64,000 nucleotides of DNA from Pseudomonas sp. TH43 (GTDB lineage Bacteria > Pseudomonadota > Gammaproteobacteria > Pseudomonadales > Pseudomonadaceae), in assembly GCF_016650635.1 (NCBI RefSeq), contig NZ_JAEKFI010000003.1:744001-808000 (forward strand), given 5' to 3'. Shown one piece after another: positions 8,410 through 16,027 of this stretch. Under the pieces are notes generated by a model that made no database searches, was not told where the DNA came from, and was given only the letters and a program-made list of their open reading frames with translations. A program made the translations under genes and the position numbers. Each line of letters begins with the position of its first letter. Positions within the stretch are counted from its first letter, which is position 1.

Positions 8410-9429
8410 ATGACCGATTTTCTGGATGTCGACGCCACCCTCGAAGACTGGAACAGCCTGCGCGCCGCGACCGCTTTCAGCGGCCTGCTGGTGGGCAACG
8501 GTGCCAGCCGCGCGGTCTGGGACGACTTCGGCTACGACTCGCTGTTCGAAAACGCCCGCACCGTGGAAGATAAACCGCTGAGCCCATCGGAACTGGCGGT
8601 GTTCGACGCGATGCAAACGCGCAGTTTCGAGCAAGTGCTTGGCGCGCTGAAAACCACCAGTCGGGTCAACAAGGCACTGGCCGTCAGCTCGGCGGCGCCG
8701 CGTAATCGCTATTACGCGATCAAGGAAGCGCTGATCAATGCCATGCACGCGGTGCACATTCCCTGGCGCCTGGTGAAAGCGTCGTCTCTGGCAACGCTGA
8801 ATGAAGAACTGGCGCGCTATCGCACGGTGTTCACCACCAATTACGACCTGCTCAACTATTGGGCGTTGCAGCACAACAGCGAGACCATCGACGACCTGTT
8901 CAATGCGCCGAATGCCAGTTTTGATCTGAGTGAAAGTGCCACCGACAAACCGCGTTTGCTTTACCTGCACGGCGGTTTGCACCTGGTGCGCAATCAGGAC
9001 GGTACGGCGCGTAAATTGACCTCGACCGAAGGCACGCTGCTCGGCAGTTTCGCGATCAACAATACGCTCAAGACACTGGATGACGTGCCGCTGTTTGTCA
9101 CTGAAGGGCCGAGCGCGGAAAAGCTGAAAACCATTCGTAGCTCAGATTATCTGTCGTTCTGCTACGCGCAGTTATTGGGCCATGGCGACAGTTTGTGCAT
9201 CTTCGGCCATGCCTTGGGTGAACAGGACGCGCACATCGTGCGGGCGTTGCGCCTGGCGAAACCTGCGAGCGTGGCGATCTCGATTTATCCGCGCAGTGCA
9301 GCGTTCATCCAACATCAGAAACGGCACTACACAAAGCTGTTCGAAGGCACCGGGGTTGAGTTGCGGTTCTTCGATGCGAAGACGCACGCGCTGGGCAGCC
9401 CGAAGTTGTCGGTGCCTGTCGAGGCTTGA
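8410..9429 (+). CDS. DUF4917 family protein with SIR2-like signature
   Basis: 339 residues, a single-domain soluble protein that I take to be DUF4917. Four spaced motifs match the order seen in SIR2-like NAD-binding/NADase domains: GNGAS at 29-33, TTNYD at 142-146, LHGG with His187, and FGHALGEQDAHI at 265-276. If the fold assignment holds, His187 and Asn144 would be the NAD-cleaving pair. No partner effector or phage-defence gene is adjacent: yiaY is divergent upstream and the XRE-cupin regulator is convergent downstream, with a REP pair between. Function unknown; the SIR2 relation is inferred from motif order only. Confidence 0.75.
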   Translation: MTDFLDVDATLEDWNSLRAATAFSGLLVGNGASRAVWDDFGYDSLFENARTVEDKPLSPSELAVFDAMQTRSFEQVLGALKTTSRVNKALAVSSAAPRNRYYAIKEALINAMHAVHIPWRLVKASSLATLNEELARYRTVFTTNYDLLNYWALQHNSETIDDLFNAPNASFDLSESATDKPRLLYLHGGLHLVRNQDGTARKLTSTEGTLLGSFAINNTLKTLDDVPLFVTEGPSAEKLKTIRSSDYLSFCYAQLLGHGDSLCIFGHALGEQDAHIVRALRLAKPASVAISIYPRSAAFIQHQKRHYTKLFEGTGVELRFFDAKTHALGSPKLSVPVEA

Positions 9430-9446
9430 TATAGGCCGGACTGACG

Positions 9447-9513
9447 CCTTCGCGAGCAAGCTCTGCTCCTACAAGGATCGCATCCCTCTGTAGGAGCAAA
9501 GCTTGCTCGCGAA
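9447..9513. repeat. REP pair (inverted), family A
   Basis: CTTCGCGAGCAAGC and GCTTGCTCGCGAAG around a 20-30 base centre, at the tail-to-tail junction of the DUF4917 and XRE-cupin genes. Confidence 0.87.
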
Positions 9514-9529
9514 GCTTTTAGCGGCCAAC

Positions 9530-10072
9530 TCATTCCTCGGCGCTGTGCACCACCACCAGCAACTGCGCCTGCACCTCGCCCACCGATCTGATCCGATGCG
9601 GTTTCTGTGCATTGAAATGCAGCGCATCGCCGCGCTCCAGCAACACCTTTTCATTCATGAAGTCCACTTCCACCTGCCCTTCGTGAACGAACAGAAACTC
9701 CTCGCCCAAGTGCTCCTTAAAGGTCTTGTCGGTGAATTCGCTCGGCGGGTAGATGATGAACGGCAGCAGGTTGCGCTCGCTGACCTGATGGGCGAGCACC
9801 GCGTAACCGGGGCTCTGATCATTGGCCGCCAATGACTGACGTTCGTGGCTGCGCACCAGGCTGTAACTGTCGAGGCTGACGTTGTCTTCGGAGAACAACT
9901 CCTCGACTTTCACGTTCAGTGCCTTTGCCAGTTTCAACGCGGCGGCGATCGACGGAGTGTTCAGCCCACGTTCGACCTTCGACAGATAACTCTTGGTCAT
10001 GCCGGATTTCTCGGCCAATGCCTCAAGGGTTACGCCAAGTTTTTTTCTCAATAATTTCAAACGGATAGACAT
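9530..10072 (-). CDS. XRE-cupin transcriptional regulator
   Basis: 180 residues: N-terminal XRE helix-turn-helix (about 5-60, with TLEALAEKSGMTKSYLSKVE) and C-terminal cupin effector domain (about 110-175, with GEEFLFVHEGQVEVDF and LHFNAQKPHRI). Divergent from the aldolase gene at 10179 across a 106-bp gap containing a palindromic operator, so it most likely represses itself and the aldolase/DapA-like pair and responds to their substrate through the cupin. The class is unmistakable; the ligand is unknown. Confidence 0.9.
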   Translation of the reverse strand: MSIRLKLLRKKLGVTLEALAEKSGMTKSYLSKVERGLNTPSIAAALKLAKALNVKVEELFSEDNVSLDSYSLVRSHERQSLAANDQSPGYAVLAHQVSERNLLPFIIYPPSEFTDKTFKEHLGEEFLFVHEGQVEVDFMNEKVLLERGDALHFNAQKPHRIRSVGEVQAQLLVVVHSAEE

Positions 10073-10117
10073 GCGCAGCGGTTATTCCATTGAGGAAGCG
10101 ACGATTTGTGCTTGCCA

Positions 10118-10153
10118 ATGACACTCTGTGTCATATAGCCTCTTTAGTGTCAT
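10118..10153. promoter_or_regulatory. Operator for the divergent XRE-cupin regulator
   Basis: Perfect 17-base palindrome ATGACACTCTGTGTCAT at 10118-10134 (7-base arms, 3-base centre), followed by an additional half-site AGTGTCAT at 10146-10153. It is centred between the regulator and the aldolase gene, as expected for a shared operator. The assignment to this regulator is inferred from position. Confidence 0.7.
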
Positions 10154-10178
10154 TTGCAATCACCCAAAGGACACACAC

Positions 10179-10961
10179 ATGGCCAAGACATTAGCACTAC
10201 CCAAAGACCAACTGGTCAAGCAAGCGCTGACCCAGATGCAAAAAACTCTGGCGGATAATACGTGGACAGACCGGCAAAAGCTGGCGTTGACCTGCCGGAT
10301 TCTTTTTGAAAACGGTCACGACTCCGGCCTCGCCGGTCAGATCACCGCCCGAGGCCCGCAGCCCGGCACCTATTACACGCAGCAACTGGGCCTGGGCTTC
10401 GACGAAATCACCGCGGGCAATCTACTGCTGGTCAACGAAGACCTGGAAGTGCTCGAAGGCCACGGCATGGCCAACCCGGCCAACCGTTTCCACAGCTGGG
10501 TGTACCGTGCTCGACCGGACGTGAACTGCATCATCCACACCCACCCGACGCACGTTGCCGCGCTGTCGATGCTGGAAGTGCCGCTGCAGATCTCCCACAT
10601 GGACCTGTGCCCGCTGTACGACGATTGCGCATTTCTCGAAGGCTGGCCGGGCGTACCGGTAGGCAATGAGGAAGGTGAACTGATTGCCGGGGCATTGGGC
10701 GACAAGCGCGCGATCCTGCTTTCACACCACGGTCAGTTGTCGACCGGCTCGACGATCGAAGAAGCTTGTGTCATTGCTCAACTGATCGAACGTGCGGCCA
10801 AGCTGCAACTGCTGGCGATGGCGGCGGGCACGATCAAACCGATCATCCCCGAGCTGGGCCGCGAAGCCCATGACTGGATCGCCAAGCCGAAACGCCACGC
10901 AGCCGCCTTCAACTATTACGCCCGGCAGAACCTGCGCCAACACGCCGATTGCCTGAACTGA
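10179..10961 (+). CDS. Class II aldolase/adducin family protein
   Basis: 260 residues. Zinc-dependent aldolase fold of the fuculose-phosphate aldolase type. Visible metal ligands: HTH pair H120/H122 in CIIHTHPTHV and the later LSHHG (H183/H184). The ATG at 10179 has AAAGGA 8 bases upstream; an upstream in-frame ATG at 10128 lies inside the operator and is unlikely. First gene of a two-gene operon with the DapA-like enzyme 22 bases downstream. Such pairs often cleave sugar-acid or keto-acid derivatives, but the substrate cannot be read from the sequence. Confidence 0.87.
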   Translation: MAKTLALPKDQLVKQALTQMQKTLADNTWTDRQKLALTCRILFENGHDSGLAGQITARGPQPGTYYTQQLGLGFDEITAGNLLLVNEDLEVLEGHGMANPANRFHSWVYRARPDVNCIIHTHPTHVAALSMLEVPLQISHMDLCPLYDDCAFLEGWPGVPVGNEEGELIAGALGDKRAILLSHHGQLSTGSTIEEACVIAQLIERAAKLQLLAMAAGTIKPIIPELGREAHDWIAKPKRHAAAFNYYARQNLRQHADCLN

Positions 10962-10983
10962 AACCTGTTACGGAGAGACAACC

Positions 10984-11865
10984 ATGTCCACTATTCACGG
11001 CATCATCGGCTACACCATCACCCCGTTCAGCGCCAATGGCGAAAACCTCGATCTGCCGGCCCTCGGCCAATCGATCGATCGCCTGATCGACAGCGGCGTC
11101 CACACCATCGCCCCACTGGGCAGCACCGGCGAAGGTGCTTATCTGAGCGATTCGGAGTGGGATCAGGTCGCCGAGTTCAGCATCAAACACGTGGCCAACC
11201 GTGTGCCGACCATTGTCAGCGTCTCCGACCTGACCACCGCCAAAGCCGTGCGTCGTGCACGTTTCGCCGAAGCCCATGGCGCCGACGTGGTGATGGTGCT
11301 GCCGGCCTCGTACTGGAAACTCAGCGAAGCGGAAATACTCGCCCATTACCGTGCAATCGGCGACAGCATCGGCGTGCCAATCATGCTTTACAACAACCCG
11401 GCCACGAGCGGCACCGACATGTCGGTCGAACTGATTCTGCGCATCGTCAACGCCGTGGAAAACGTAACCATGGTCAAGGAGAGCACCGGCGACATCCAGC
11501 GCATGCACAAGCTGCAACTGCTCGGCGAGGGTCAAGTGCCGTTCTACAACGGCTGCAATCCGCTGGCGCTGGAAGCGTTCGCCGCCGGGGCAAAAGGTTG
11601 GTGTACTGCGGCAGCGAACCTGATCCCGCAACTGAATCTGGATCTTTATGACGCGGCCATGGCCGGCGACCTGGATCGGGCGCGGGACCTGTTCTACCGC
11701 CAGTTGCCGTTGCTGGACTTCATTCTCAAGGGTGGTTTGCCGGCGACGATCAAGGCCGGGCTGCGTGCCACCGGGCTGGAAGCGGGCGAACCCCGCTTGC
11801 CGGTATTCCCGCTGAACGAGACCGGACGCGCTGTTCTACAAAATCTGCTGAACACCCTGCGCTAA
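10984..11865 (+). CDS. Dihydrodipicolinate synthase (DapA)-family aldolase
   Basis: 293 residues, TIM-barrel class I aldolase/lyase of the DapA/NanA/KDG-aldolase superfamily. Schiff-base lysine K165 (TMVKESTGD), Tyr136 (IMLYNNPATSG) and the carboxylate-binding GSTGE (46-50) are all present. Good ribosome site (GGAGAG) just upstream. Neighbours are a class II aldolase and an XRE-cupin regulator, so this is a catabolic keto-acid aldolase or dehydratase rather than the lysine-biosynthetic DapA. Stops just before a repeat element at a tail-to-tail junction. Confidence 0.88.
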   Translation: MSTIHGIIGYTITPFSANGENLDLPALGQSIDRLIDSGVHTIAPLGSTGEGAYLSDSEWDQVAEFSIKHVANRVPTIVSVSDLTTAKAVRRARFAEAHGADVVMVLPASYWKLSEAEILAHYRAIGDSIGVPIMLYNNPATSGTDMSVELILRIVNAVENVTMVKESTGDIQRMHKLQLLGEGQVPFYNGCNPLALEAFAAGAKGWCTAAANLIPQLNLDLYDAAMAGDLDRARDLFYRQLPLLDFILKGGLPATIKAGLRATGLEAGEPRLPVFPLNETGRAVLQNLLNTLR

Positions 11866-11876
11866 CACCCTGCCAT

Positions 11877-11966
11877 GTGGGAGCTGGCGCAGGCTCGGGC
11901 CGCGTTCGGACGATTTTTTGATATTGAAAACACGATCAAAAGATCGCAGCCTGCGGCAGCTCCTAC
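11877..11966. repeat. Inverted repeat element, family B
   Basis: Left end GTGGGAGCTGGCGCAGGCT, right end AGATCGCAGCCTGCGGCAGC followed by TCCTAC; arms are inverted and about 90 bases apart with an AT-rich centre. A second repeat family, distinct from the GCTCGCGAA type. Confidence 0.8.
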
Positions 11967-11989
11967 TTCATCGCGCGCCCGTCGATCGA

Positions 11990-12511
11990 TCAGAGGCTGG
12001 CGGCGCGTTGCATGGCTTCACGGTTGAACGGCTGATCCTTGAGCACCTGCGCGATAAACCCATCACTGATCAGACGCACATGCTCCATCTGGCCTCCAGA
12101 CGGATTGACCAGCCCGCGCCAAGAACTGGAGTGGTTACTCACCGTGTAGACACCCAGGACTTTCTTGCCGTGGCTGAGGCTGAACACCACCGTGCTGTCC
12201 CAGCTAACCGGCACCGGCACGATGAACATCGTCAAGGCACTGAGGAACATCTGCGGCTGCAATCCGCCGATGTCACTGTTGGCGATCACCAGCACGTTGT
12301 AGCCATCTTCGCTGCGACCGGTCCTGACCTCATCGAAAGTGCCGCGATGACGCAATTCGTCGCGCAGCATCCAGCCTGGTAATCCGAGGACATTGACGCT
12401 GATCGCCGGCAGGCGTTCGCTGTAATCGACTTCAGGTGTTTTCAGGCTATGGGTGGTCTGGCAGCCGCCCAGTAGCAAGAGCATTCCCATAAACAGAACT
12501 TTGAGGCGCAT
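11990..12511 (-). CDS. Predicted lipoprotein of unknown function
   Basis: 173 residues with a short signal peptide and lipobox LLGGC (Cys17 would be lipidated). The rest shows no motif I recognise; a hydrophobic stretch FLSALTMFIVPVPVSW lies near the middle. Its start overlaps the stop of the upstream lipoprotein gene by one base, so they are co-translated and probably form an envelope complex or act together. Confidence 0.75.
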   Translation of the reverse strand: MRLKVLFMGMLLLLGGCQTTHSLKTPEVDYSERLPAISVNVLGLPGWMLRDELRHRGTFDEVRTGRSEDGYNVLVIANSDIGGLQPQMFLSALTMFIVPVPVSWDSTVVFSLSHGKKVLGVYTVSNHSSSWRGLVNPSGGQMEHVRLISDGFIAQVLKDQPFNREAMQRAASL

Positions 12512-13155
12512 TAGAGTTTTCCTGACAGCATGGCTTTATAGACAGAGGCACTGGGGCCGTTTTCTTCGCGAATGAACGGCGTTGCCGTGTACAGATTCGG
12601 CATGTCCAGACGCTGCAAACCTGGCACTTGCGGGTACTTGGCGCGAACCAGCGCGGCGTCGCGCTCAAGGTGATCGCTGTGCAGGAACAGGCATGATGTG
12701 CCGCGACCGATCAGGCAGCCGGCACGGAAATCGCCGAGGTAATACGCCTTGCCGGCCTCCAGTTCCAGGCCGATGGTGAAGTCTTCGCGGCTCCACGACA
12801 CCGACTGGCCCTGATCGAAACGCACGTTGTAGATCTCGTAACGCCCAGGTTTGAGCGGCATGACAAACAACGTGCCGATACCGTGCCCGGTCTCGCGCAG
12901 GTCGCGCTCGGTGCGCGCATAAAATTCGTTGTGCAACCGCGCCGTGGCGAAGTCGTCGCTGCCGCGCTTGCGGATCAACAGCATCTGTTCCTGCGCGCCG
13001 AATTTGGCCTTGGGCCAGATACCGACCACACCCACCACGTAGGCCACACCGGAATCGGCGGTCGGGCTGAGTTCGTCGTCAATGTAAGTGGGGGACATGC
13101 TGTAGCAACCGCTCAAGCCGAGCAGCACTGTCAGGACAGCGAAAAAACGCATCAT
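12511..13155 (-). CDS. Predicted lipoprotein of unknown function
   Basis: 214 residues; signal peptide MMRFFAVLTVLLGLSGC with lipobox LSGC. The mature part contains a beta-rich region with PLKPGRYEIYNVRF, a pattern common in extracytoplasmic lipoproteins that bind or present a small beta-sandwich. First gene of a two-lipoprotein operon (one-base overlap). No function can be named. Confidence 0.75.
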   Translation of the reverse strand: MMRFFAVLTVLLGLSGCYSMSPTYIDDELSPTADSGVAYVVGVVGIWPKAKFGAQEQMLLIRKRGSDDFATARLHNEFYARTERDLRETGHGIGTLFVMPLKPGRYEIYNVRFDQGQSVSWSREDFTIGLELEAGKAYYLGDFRAGCLIGRGTSCLFLHSDHLERDAALVRAKYPQVPGLQRLDMPNLYTATPFIREENGPSASVYKAMLSGKL

Positions 13156-13313
13156 CGGGGGAAAAAATCTCGCGTGAGCAACTATCGGAAACGCACGAAA
13201 GAGTTATTCAGCTCGCCCCTTCCATGGATTGGCGGCGAAGGATACGCAAAATAGTGGCACATTGCCAGAATTCGGGCGCCATGCAATTGGCGACCGAATG
13301 TCCGGGATATCGA

Positions 13314-13658
13314 TCAGAGCACCGGCAACGTTTTGTCCTTGATGCTCTTCGTCGGCCCGTTGGCCTTGACGCTGGCGATGCCTTTGTCGCACGCGGCGGC
13401 GGAGGAATATGATTCGCTGCTGCCGATGATCTGATGGTTGGCAGCCTTGAGATTGAAGTACGGATGACCGTCCTTGGTCGACTTCTTCTCGTAGCGCTCA
13501 TCCAGCGGGCTGTTGGTCTGCACTGCGGCAATGCCGTTTTCAGCGGCGCTGCGGGTGGTGTACAGCTCGCTGGTCAGAATCGTTTCGGCATTCGCCGCTT
13601 TCAGCACAAACCTGAACTGGCCGTTGCTGCTTTTACTCAATTCGTACCATCCGGACAT
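13314..13658 (-). CDS. YegP-family protein (DUF1508 tandem)
   Basis: 114 residues made of two similar units, FRFVLKAANAETILTSELY and PYFNLKAANHQIIGSSESY, each a small beta-alpha DUF1508 module. The start at 13658 is preceded by AAGGAG; longer upstream frames run through a REP and are rejected. Family members are small soluble proteins of unknown role, often stress-related in annotation. Single-gene unit followed by a 158-bp gap to the lipoprotein operon. Confidence 0.88.
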   Translation of the reverse strand: MSGWYELSKSSNGQFRFVLKAANAETILTSELYTTRSAAENGIAAVQTNSPLDERYEKKSTKDGHPYFNLKAANHQIIGSSESYSSAAACDKGIASVKANGPTKSIKDKTLPVL

Positions 13659-13740
13659 GCTCGTTTCTCCTTGGCGATTGAATGGTTTCGCGCCAAAGAG
13701 TAAAGACCAGCCAAGGGTATCTGTCGCCTTTACCGGCCCC

Positions 13741-13800
13741 ATCGCGGGCAAGCCTTGCTCCTCACTGTGTTTTGCAGGAGCAAGGCTTGCCCGCGAAGGG
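13741..13800. repeat. REP pair (inverted), family A variant
   Basis: ATCGCGGGCAAGCCTTGCTCC and its inverted partner, with GGGAAGC-type ends, between the RHH-protein and YegP genes. Confidence 0.8.
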
Positions 13801-13816
13801 ATCGACGCGGTCTGGA

Positions 13817-14122
13817 CTATTTCACCCCGGCCCGTACCACCGACAACTCCGGCGCACTCACCCGCCGCTGACTCAGATAGCGCATACAACTCACGCGCAA
13901 GAACGACGCAAAATTCACCACCTCCCCGCGATAATCCATCACCTCTTCATACAGCTTGGCGATCAATTGATTGGTGGTCATGCCATCGACTGCAGCGATC
14001 TCGCTGAGAATGTCCCAGAACTGATTTTCCAGGCGCAATGTCGTCACCACACCACAGATGCGCAGCGAGCGGGAGCGCGACTCGTAGAGAATCGGGTCGG
14101 CCTTGACGTACAGCTCGCACAT
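13817..14122 (-). CDS. Ribbon-helix-helix domain protein
   Basis: 101 residues. The segment SRSLRICGVVTTLRLENQFWDILSEIAA...NQLIAKLYEEV resembles the RHH_4 family: a beta strand with alternating basic residues followed by two helices. Likely a small DNA-binding dimer. It lies 13 bases downstream of the PfpI/DJ-1 gene, so the two are probably cotranscribed. Target unknown. Confidence 0.75.
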   Translation of the reverse strand: MCELYVKADPILYESRSRSLRICGVVTTLRLENQFWDILSEIAAVDGMTTNQLIAKLYEEVMDYRGEVVNFASFLRVSCMRYLSQRRVSAPELSVVRAGVK

Positions 14123-14135
14123 GGGCGAATCCTCG

Positions 14136-14717
14136 TTACAGGGTGATTTTAGTGCCGAGCAAACCCAGGAAACCGGCGAGCCAGCTCGGATGCGCCGGCC
14201 ATGCCGGGGCAGTGGCCAGATTGCCTTGAACGTGGCCAGCAGTCACCGCAATGTCGATGTACGTACCGCCCGCCAGTCGCACTTCCGGGGCGCAGGCCGG
14301 ATAAGCGCTGCACTCGCGACCTTCGAGAACGCCCGCCGCTGCCAGCAGTTGTGCGCCATGGCAGACCGCGGCGATGGGTTTTCCGGACTTATCGAAGGCA
14401 CGCACCAAATCGAGAACTTTTTCGTTGAGGCGCAGGTATTCCGGGGCACGACCGCCGGGGATCAGCAGCGCATCGTAATCGGCCTCGCGGGCGTTGGCGA
14501 AATCGAAGTTGAGGGCGAACAGGTGACCGGGCTTTTCGCTGTAGGTCTGGTCGCCTTCGAAATCATGGATCGCAGTGCGCACGGTGTTGCCCGAGGCTTT
14601 GTCCGGGCACACGGCGTGAACAGTGTGGCCGACCATTTGCAGCGCTTGGAACGGCACCATCACTTCGTAGTCTTCGACGAAATCGCCGACCAGCATCAGG
14701 ATCTTTTTCGCGGCCAT
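14136..14717 (-). CDS. DJ-1/PfpI family protein
   Basis: 193 residues. Class I glutamine-amidotransferase-like fold with the nucleophile-elbow Cys119-His120 ([10 protein letters not shown]) and acidic residues near the N-terminus ([10 protein letters not shown]). PfpI/YhbO-like proteins are proposed proteases or deglycases in stress protection. The start at 14717 has AGGAG upstream; the longer frame from 14801 lacks support. Cotranscribed with the RHH gene. Confidence 0.88.
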   Translation of the reverse strand: MAAKKILMLVGDFVEDYEVMVPFQALQMVGHTVHAVCPDKASGNTVRTAIHDFEGDQTYSEKPGHLFALNFDFANAREADYDALLIPGGRAPEYLRLNEKVLDLVRAFDKSGKPIAAVCHGAQLLAAAGVLEGRECSAYPACAPEVRLAGGTYIDIAVTAGHVQGNLATAPAWPAHPSWLAGFLGLLGTKITL

Positions 14718-14808
14718 GGGGAGGACTCCTCTGGAGAATACTTGGGAGTATTCAAGGTAGACCTTATCCGCAGGGCGAGGTAATAACTGACTACTACACA
14801 CGCTCTGT

Positions 14809-14930
14809 GGCGAGGGGATTTATCCCCGTCGGGCTGCGAAGCGGCCCCCTGCGGTCTGTCATTGAGACCCTACATTCAGGATTTACGACTGCTGCGCAGC
14901 CGATCGGGGATGAATCCCCTCGCCACAAGG
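14809..14930. repeat. Inverted repeat element, family D
   Basis: Ends GTGGCGAGGGGATTTATCCC and GGGGATGAATCCCCTCGCCAC are inverted, enclosing about 80 bases containing GCTGCGAAGCGGCC. The same type recurs at 45839-45971. It fills most of the 324-base gap before the EamA gene; the remaining part holds no gene I can see. Confidence 0.8.
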
Positions 14931-15041
14931 GATTACCCGCAACTGTACGGATAAGTCCGTGCCTAGCTGTAACAGCCCGAACTCCGCGGATTATGGCTAG
15001 ATGAGGACACTTTCCAGCCACCTCGATATCTGGTTCCCATC

Positions 15042-15947
15042 ATGTCCTCGCGCGAAAACACCGGCATGGCCCTCGGCCTGCTCGGGGTTGTGATTTTCAG
15101 CCTCACTCTGCCCTTCACCCGCATCGTGGTGCAGGAACTGCATCCGCTGCTCAACGGTTTGGGCCGCGCATTGTTCGCGGCGATTCCGGCGGCGTTGCTG
15201 TTGTTATGGCGCCGCGAGAAGTGGCCGACCTGGCAGCAGATCAAAGGTCTGAGCCTGGTGATTGCCGGCGTGATTCTCGGGTTCCCGGTGCTGTCGGCCT
15301 GGGCGATGCAGACCTTGCCGGCGTCCCACGGTGCGTTGGTCAATGGCCTGCAACCCTTGTGCGTGGCGCTGTATGCCGCGTGGCTGTCCCATGAGCGTCC
15401 GTCGAAAGCTTTCTGGGCCTGTGCCGCATTGGGTAGCGCGCTGGTCCTGGGTTATGCGCTGTACAGCGGGGCTGGCAGCATTCAGGCCGGGGATTTGCTG
15501 ATGCTCGGCGCGATTGCTGTGGGTGGTCTGGGTTACGCCGAGGGTGGCCGCCTGGCCAAGGAGATGGGTGGTTGGCAGGTGATCTGCTGGGCGCTGGTGC
15601 TGTCGACGCCGCTGCTGATCGGGCCGGTGCTTTATCTGGCGTTACAACATCAGGGGACGGTCTCGGCGAAAGCCTGGTGGGCGTTCGGCTACGTCGCACT
15701 GTTTTCGCAGTTCCTGGGATTCTTCGCCTGGTACGCCGGGCTGGCGATGGGCGGGATCGCGCGGGTGAGTCAGATCCAGTTGCTGCAAATCTTCTTCACC
15801 ATCGCGTTTTCGGCGCTGTTCTTTGGTGAACATGTCGAGCCGATTACCTGGGTGTTTGCTTGCGGGGTGATTGCGACCGTCATGCTCGGCCGTAAAACCG
15901 CCGTCAAATCCCCTGTGGGCGCGAGCCTGCTCGCGAAGGGGCCGTAA
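15042..15947 (+). CDS. EamA/DMT-family transporter
   Basis: 301 residues with ten predicted membrane helices and an internal duplication (two EamA halves), the drug/metabolite transporter class for amino acids or other metabolites. The last codons (GASLLAKGP) are supplied by a REP sequence, so the reading frame runs into the repeat and stops inside it. Convergent with the methyltransferase gene. Substrate not readable. Confidence 0.85.
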   Translation: MSSRENTGMALGLLGVVIFSLTLPFTRIVVQELHPLLNGLGRALFAAIPAALLLLWRREKWPTWQQIKGLSLVIAGVILGFPVLSAWAMQTLPASHGALVNGLQPLCVALYAAWLSHERPSKAFWACAALGSALVLGYALYSGAGSIQAGDLLMLGAIAVGGLGYAEGGRLAKEMGGWQVICWALVLSTPLLIGPVLYLALQHQGTVSAKAWWAFGYVALFSQFLGFFAWYAGLAMGGIARVSQIQLLQIFFTIAFSALFFGEHVEPITWVFACGVIATVMLGRKTAVKSPVGASLLAKGP

Positions 15948-16020
15948 CAGACAGAATCATCGCTGACTGTCAGTCCGCTTTCGCGAGCAGGTCGAGTCGT
16001 CGCACCGTCGCTCCCACAGT
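15912..16020. repeat. REP pair (inverted), family A, overlapping a gene end
   Basis: Left arm CCTGTGGGCGCGAGCCTGCT begins inside the EamA coding sequence; the right arm CTTTCGCGAGCAGG lies after the stop, with an interrupted CTCCCACAG end. It sits at the tail-to-tail junction with the methyltransferase gene. Confidence 0.82.
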
Positions 16021-16027
16021 GTCTAGG

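Noticed and set aside
10984..11865. Lysine-biosynthetic dapA
   Set aside because: Context (class II aldolase, XRE-cupin regulator, private operator) points to a catabolic paralogue.
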